Assembly (NCBI GenBank): GCA_958421655.1
Contig: CATZMG010000029.1
Span: 1 to 24,651, forward strand
DNA: 24,651 nt
Reading direction: 5' to 3'
Source: an uncultured Collinsella sp.
GTDB lineage: Bacteria > Actinomycetota > Coriobacteriia > Coriobacteriales > Coriobacteriaceae
Shown here: positions 21,575 through 24,651 of the stretch, in pieces
How positions within the stretch are numbered: the stretch's first letter is position 1
How the letters are laid out: each line of letters opens with the position of its first letter
Translations under genes and position numbers: made by a program
The notes under the pieces: generated by a model
What the model was told of the DNA's origin: nothing
Database searches by the model: none
The model's input: the letters and a program-made list of their open reading frames with translations, nothing else

Positions 21575-22342
21575 CTAGTTGAACTGCTCACGGTACGCCT
21601 TGCAGACCTCACTGACCGGGCCGTCCATGCGAAGGTCACCCTTCTCAATCCAAACGGCACGCTGGCAGATGCGCTCAACCTGCTCCATGGAGTGCGAAAC
21701 GAACAGAACCGTCACTTCGCCGCTCTGGATAAAGTGCTGGATGCGGGCCTCGCACTTCTGCTGGAAGAACACATCACCGACGGACAACGTCTCGTCAACG
21801 ATCAGAATATCGGGCTCGGTAATCGTCGCGATTGCAAAGGCGATACGCGCCACCATGCCCGAGGAGAAGTTCTTGAGCGGCATATCGACAAAGTTCTGCA
21901 GCTCAGCGAATTCGATAATGCCGTCAAAGTTGGCATCGATGAACTCCTTGGTATAGCCGAGCAGGGCGCCGTTCAGATAGATGTTCTCGCGGGCGGTCAG
22001 CTCGGGGTCAAAGCCAGCACCAAGCTCAATCAGCGGCGCGATGTTACCGTGCACCTTAACGCTGCCCTCGCTTGGCTCAAGCACGCCAGCGATAATCTTG
22101 AGCATCGTAGACTTGCCGGAGCCATTGGTGCCGACCAGACCCACGACCTCGCCACGATGAATATCAAACGAGATATGCTTAAGCGCCCTAAACTCCTCAA
22201 AGAACAACTCATGCTTGGCAAGCTTGATGAAGTACTCCTTGAGGTTGGTCAGCGACTCGGACGCCATGTTAAAGATCATGGTGACGTCGTCGACCTCGAC
22301 AGCCAGAGGCTGCTCGCTGTAATCAACAACAGATTCAGTCAT
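21575..22342 (-). CDS. Polysaccharide/teichoic acid ABC exporter, ATP-binding subunit (TagH/Wzt-like)
   Basis: Hydrolyses ATP to drive export of a lipid-linked surface polymer through the permease encoded just upstream. It is 255 residues. Walker A G-T-N-G-S-G-K-S at 71-78, I-E-L-G-A-G-F typical of polysaccharide exporters near 105-111, signature F-S-S-G-M at 159-163, Walker B I-L-I-V-D-E with the V-G-D that follows, and switch His 217. The family's L-S-G-G-Q is S-S-G-M here, as in TagH/Wzt. No C-terminal glycan-binding domain is present, so it lacks the Wzt chain-end recognition module. The ATG at 22342 has AGGAG seven bases upstream; a GTG at 22345 is less well spaced. It is 11 bases after the permease gene. 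Confidence 0.93.
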   Translation of the reverse strand: MTESVVDYSEQPLAVEVDDVTMIFNMASESLTNLKEYFIKLAKHELFFEEFRALKHISFDIHRGEVVGLVGTNGSGKSTMLKIIAGVLEPSEGSVKVHGNIAPLIELGAGFDPELTARENIYLNGALLGYTKEFIDANFDGIIEFAELQNFVDMPLKNFSSGMVARIAFAIATITEPDILIVDETLSVGDVFFQQKCEARIQHFIQSGEVTVLFVSHSMEQVERICQRAVWIEKGDLRMDGPVSEVCKAYREQFN

Positions 22343-22353
22343 CACAGCACTCC

Positions 22354-23199
22354 TTAGATGTAGAGGATAAATTTGCGCTCGGACTTATGGAACACGGTAT
22401 AGCCAATAATAAGCGCAAGAACCGCCCAAGCGACGCACATACCAAACGTCATAAGCGAGGGCGTAGTCTGGAACAGGAAGATATCGCGCATAAACTGCAG
22501 GTAGTTGAACATGGGGTTCGCATACATCAAGATACGCACGAGATGCGGCATTTGCGCAATATAGTCAGTCGTCCAGAAGATGGGCGTAATGTAAGTCCAC
22601 GCCGTAATGACGACGCTCCACAGATGCATAACGTCGCGGAAGAAGACCGTAAGGGCAGAGAGCATCATGCCCAGGCCCATGCAGAAGCACATAAGCAGCA
22701 GCAGGCAAACCGGCAGCAGAATCAGGTGCCAAGAAGGCATAACGCGGAACCACAGCATGACGATGGCGACGGCGACCAGCGAGAAGGCAAAGTTGACCAG
22801 CGAGAAGAGCACCTTCTGCACCGGGAAAACCCAGCGGTGCACCTTAACCTTCTTGAGCAGAGGGGCAGCGCCCACGATCGACGTCAGGGCCTGGTTAGTA
22901 GACTCAGACATGACGGCAAAGGTAATGTTACCCACGATCAAGTACAGCGGGTACATCTCGGGCGTCATTGAGCCATTGCGGCCCTGGCCAAAAATCGTCG
23001 AGAACACGATGGCCATGACGATCATCATCAGCAGCGGGTTGAGCACCGACCATGCGACGCCCAGAACGCTACGGCGATACTTGATCTTAAAATCCTTGGT
23101 AACCAGCTGACGAAGGATAAACGCGTCCTTCTCAAATTCGTTCTTAGCAAACGTCGCAGGCAGACTGCGAGTTTCTTGTTGCTTTGTCTGATCCGACAC
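22354..23199 (-). CDS. Polysaccharide/teichoic acid ABC exporter, permease subunit (TagG/Wzm-like)
   Basis: ABC-2 type membrane subunit exporting a surface polymer. It is 281 residues with about six membrane helices. The N-terminal amphipathic region with K-Y-R-R-S-V-L-G-V-A-W-S-V-L-N-P-L is a strong family signature, and N-P-M-F near the C-terminus is also typical. The GTG at 23199 is chosen because AAAGGAG lies eight bases upstream; upstream in-frame codons to 23262 lack a ribosome site and would add an unlikely 21-residue leader. It forms an operon with the ATPase and is divergent from the glycosyltransferase. Confidence 0.93.
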   Translation of the reverse strand: MSDQTKQQETRSLPATFAKNEFEKDAFILRQLVTKDFKIKYRRSVLGVAWSVLNPLLMMIVMAIVFSTIFGQGRNGSMTPEMYPLYLIVGNITFAVMSESTNQALTSIVGAAPLLKKVKVHRWVFPVQKVLFSLVNFAFSLVAVAIVMLWFRVMPSWHLILLPVCLLLLMCFCMGLGMMLSALTVFFRDVMHLWSVVITAWTYITPIFWTTDYIAQMPHLVRILMYANPMFNYLQFMRDIFLFQTTPSLMTFGMCVAWAVLALIIGYTVFHKSERKFILYI

Positions 23200-23238
23200 G
23201 GATGCAACTCCTTTACTCGTAATCGTTGACAAACGAAC

Positions 23239-23244
23239 AGTATA
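23239..23244 (-). promoter_or_regulatory. Putative -10 box of the export operon
   Basis: TATACT on the minus strand, about 40 bases before the permease start. Only weak -35 candidates are present. It lies in the 160-base gap to the divergent glycosyltransferase. Confidence 0.4.
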
Positions 23245-23300
23245 GACCCGACGGCCATGCAAACGATTCGCGCAACAAAACTGGAGAACTAACCCACATC

Positions 23301-23329
23301 TTAGGATGCCAGGCCCAAACGGCTATACT
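23301..23329 (+). promoter_or_regulatory. Putative promoter of the glycosyltransferase gene
   Basis: TATACT (23324-23329) with TTAGGA (23301-23306) at a 17-base spacer; the -35 is a poor match. It is about 30 bases before the GTG start and back to back with the same -10 hexamer on the other strand. Confidence 0.4.
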
Positions 23330-23359
23330 TTCTAGGATTGAATGTATAAGGAGCATTAA

Positions 23360-24331
23360 GTGAATTCTGAATCCATCGCCGTCATCATCCCTTGCTACAA
23401 CGAAGCGCTCACGATCGGCAAAGTCATCGATGACTTTCACCGCGAGCTTCCGCAGGCGACGGTCTATGTCTATGACAACAACTCGTCGGACGATACCTCA
23501 CGCATTGCCACCGAGCACGGCGCCACAGTCCGCTTTGAGCCCCGTCAGGGAAAGGGCAACGTGTGCCGCCAGATGTTTCGCGATATCGACGCCGATTGCT
23601 ACCTGATGGTCGACGGAGACGACACCTACCCCGCCGAGGCGGCCAAGGCCCTCTGCGAGCCCATCCTTAACGGCACGGCCGACATGACCGTAGGCGATCG
23701 CCTTTCCAACGGCACCTACGCCGAGGAGAACAAGCGTGCCTTCCACGGCTTTGGCAATAATCTGGTCCGCGCCATGATCAAGTGGATCTATGGCTACAGC
23801 TTCGATGATGTCATGACCGGCTACCGCGCCATGAGCCGTCCGTTCGTTAAAACCTTCCCTGTGCTTTCCGAGGGCTTCCAGATCGAAACCGAGCTCTCGA
23901 TCCACGCCGTCGACCACCGCTGGCGCATCAAAGACGTGCCCATCGAGTACCGCGACCGTCCGGAAGGCTCCGAGTCCAAGCTCAATACCGTGAGCGACGG
24001 CATTAAAGTCGTTGCGATGATCGGCACGCTGTTCAAGGACTACCGCCCGCTGAAGTTCTTCAGCCTCGTCGCGCTTCTATTCGCGATTATCGGCCTGGTT
24101 TTGGGCATTCCTATCTTTGTTGAGTACTTTCAGACCGGCCTGGTCCCGCGTTTCCCCACTGCCATGCTTACTGCATCGTTTATGTTCCTCTGTGGTCTGA
24201 GCCTTGCAACCGGATTCATCCTGGATTCTGTGGCAAAGGTCGAAAAAAAGCAGTGGGAGGTCAACGTGTACAGCAAATACGCCTACGATGACCAGCCCGG
24301 CAAGTCCGCCACCGAGACAAGCGAGAGGTAG
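23360..24331 (+). CDS. Family 2 glycosyltransferase with two C-terminal membrane helices
   Basis: Transfers a sugar from a nucleotide donor, probably to a polyprenyl phosphate or lipid-linked glycan at the inner membrane face. It is 323 residues. GT-A fold: V-I-I-P-C-Y-N-E at 8-15, Y-D-N-N-S-S-D-D-T at 38-46, R-Q-G-K-G-N at 62-67 and the metal-binding D-G-D-D at 85-88; G-F-Q-I-E-T-E at 172-178 resembles dolichyl-phosphate-mannose-synthase-like enzymes. Membrane helices lie at about 232-256 and 267-290. The GTG at 23360 has AGGAG six bases upstream. It is monocistronic here; neighbours (ABC exporter, RmlD) point to surface glycan synthesis. The sugar is not predictable. Confidence 0.93.
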   Translation: MNSESIAVIIPCYNEALTIGKVIDDFHRELPQATVYVYDNNSSDDTSRIATEHGATVRFEPRQGKGNVCRQMFRDIDADCYLMVDGDDTYPAEAAKALCEPILNGTADMTVGDRLSNGTYAEENKRAFHGFGNNLVRAMIKWIYGYSFDDVMTGYRAMSRPFVKTFPVLSEGFQIETELSIHAVDHRWRIKDVPIEYRDRPEGSESKLNTVSDGIKVVAMIGTLFKDYRPLKFFSLVALLFAIIGLVLGIPIFVEYFQTGLVPRFPTAMLTASFMFLCGLSLATGFILDSVAKVEKKQWEVNVYSKYAYDDQPGKSATETSER

Positions 24332-24381
24332 ATCTTCCGCAGAATACTATTGGCACCACTGCGCAGATAGCCACCAACAAG

Positions 24382-24411
24382 AAAAGCCACCGTTAACAAG
24401 CGGCGGCTTTT
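24382..24411. terminator. Bidirectional terminator between convergent genes
   Basis: AAAAGCC-A-CCG pairs with CGG-C-GGCTTTT around an eight-base loop, giving T's after the stem on both strands. It lies between the glycosyltransferase stop and the rmlD stop. Confidence 0.8.
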
Positions 24412-24433
24412 GCTCTCGAAAAGTTAATAGCGG

Positions 24434-24651
24434 CTAGAGCGTCTTGAGGTACTCCCCCAGCTCTTCCTCCCAGTCGGGCATGTGGAACCCGACCGACTCG
24501 AGCTTGGACAGGTCGAGCGCGGAGTGGACCGGGCGCGGGGCGACGGGGCCGGCGGCGCTCGCGTAGTAGTCGGCGGTCGATACCGGCACGACCCTGTCGC
24601 CGTTGCCGTTGGCGGCCTCGAAGACGGCGCGGGCGATGTCGGCCCAGGACT
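24434..24651 (-). CDS. rmlD: dTDP-4-dehydrorhamnose reductase, C-terminal end (5' part beyond window)
   Basis: Only about 71 C-terminal residues are visible, with TAG at 24434-24436. The segment W-A-D-I-A-R-A-V-F-E, then P-V-S-T-A-D-Y-Y, R-P-V-H-S-A-L-D-L-S-K-L and W-E-E-E-L-G-E-Y-L near the stop match the C-terminus of RmlD/StrD-type reductases that complete dTDP-L-rhamnose. In some actinobacteria this domain is fused behind the RmlC epimerase; that cannot be seen here. With the exporter and glycosyltransferase it suggests a rhamnose-containing surface polymer. It is convergent with the glycosyltransferase gene. Confidence 0.83.
   Translation of the reverse strand, partial: SWADIARAVFEAANGNGDRVVPVSTADYYASAAGPVAPRPVHSALDLSKLESVGFHMPDWEEELGEYLKTL

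Noticed and set aside
23200..23262. Longer N-terminus for the export permease
   Set aside because: The added residues precede a strong AAAGGAG site for the GTG at 23199 and overlap the likely promoter region.

Overview
The window looks like chromosomal DNA from a Coriobacteriia actinobacterium, most likely Collinsella or a close relative. This is inferred from G+C-rich coding DNA with strong third-position bias, the particular mix of cell-wall, aromatic-pathway and polysaccharide genes, TTG/GTG starts with clear Shine-Dalgarno sites, and Collinsella-like intergenic palindromes. No 16S or other taxonomic marker is present.

Layout. (1) Positions 1-10385, all minus strand: a rod-shape block mreB-mreC-mreD-mrdA (PBP2, cut by the window start), preceded upstream by a cyclophilin + TPR membrane protein pair, a zinc-ribbon membrane protein and a CtpE-like P-type ATPase. 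(2) 10386-10742: a tRNA-Arg(CCG) with its own promoter and terminator (minus strand), then the leader of the aro operon (plus strand), with a short leader ORF and a terminator-like hairpin. (3) 10743-19273, plus strand: a compact aromatic amino-acid operon, aroF-tyrA-aroB-aroA-aroC-pheA-aroE/aroK fusion-aroQ. It covers every shikimate step plus both prephenate branches, and is interrupted only by two strong palindromes (16278-16353 and 18774-18815). (4) 19274-21440: a small accessory patch holding a two-gene unit (DUF4869 protein + P-loop ATPase with a TOPRIM-like C-terminal half) and a decayed acyltransferase remnant beside a tRNA-Arg(TCT). (5) 21575-24651: surface-polysaccharide genes: an ABC-2 export pair (ATPase and permease, minus), a divergent family-2 glycosyltransferase (plus) and the C-terminal end of an RmlD-type dTDP-rhamnose synthase (minus, cut by the window end).

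How they work together. MreB/C/D and PBP2 form the elongasome; the neighbouring TPR and zinc-ribbon proteins share a cytoplasmic-domain/one-TM/outer-domain plan but have no known function. The aro operon takes PEP + erythrose-4-phosphate to chorismate and on to phenylalanine and tyrosine precursors. The last block plausibly makes and exports a rhamnose-containing cell-surface glycan.

The parts most worth a second look are the DUF4869/ATPase-TOPRIM pair, a possible aromatic-codon leader peptide running through the terminator ahead of aroF, and the 34-bp perfect inverted repeat inside the aro operon.
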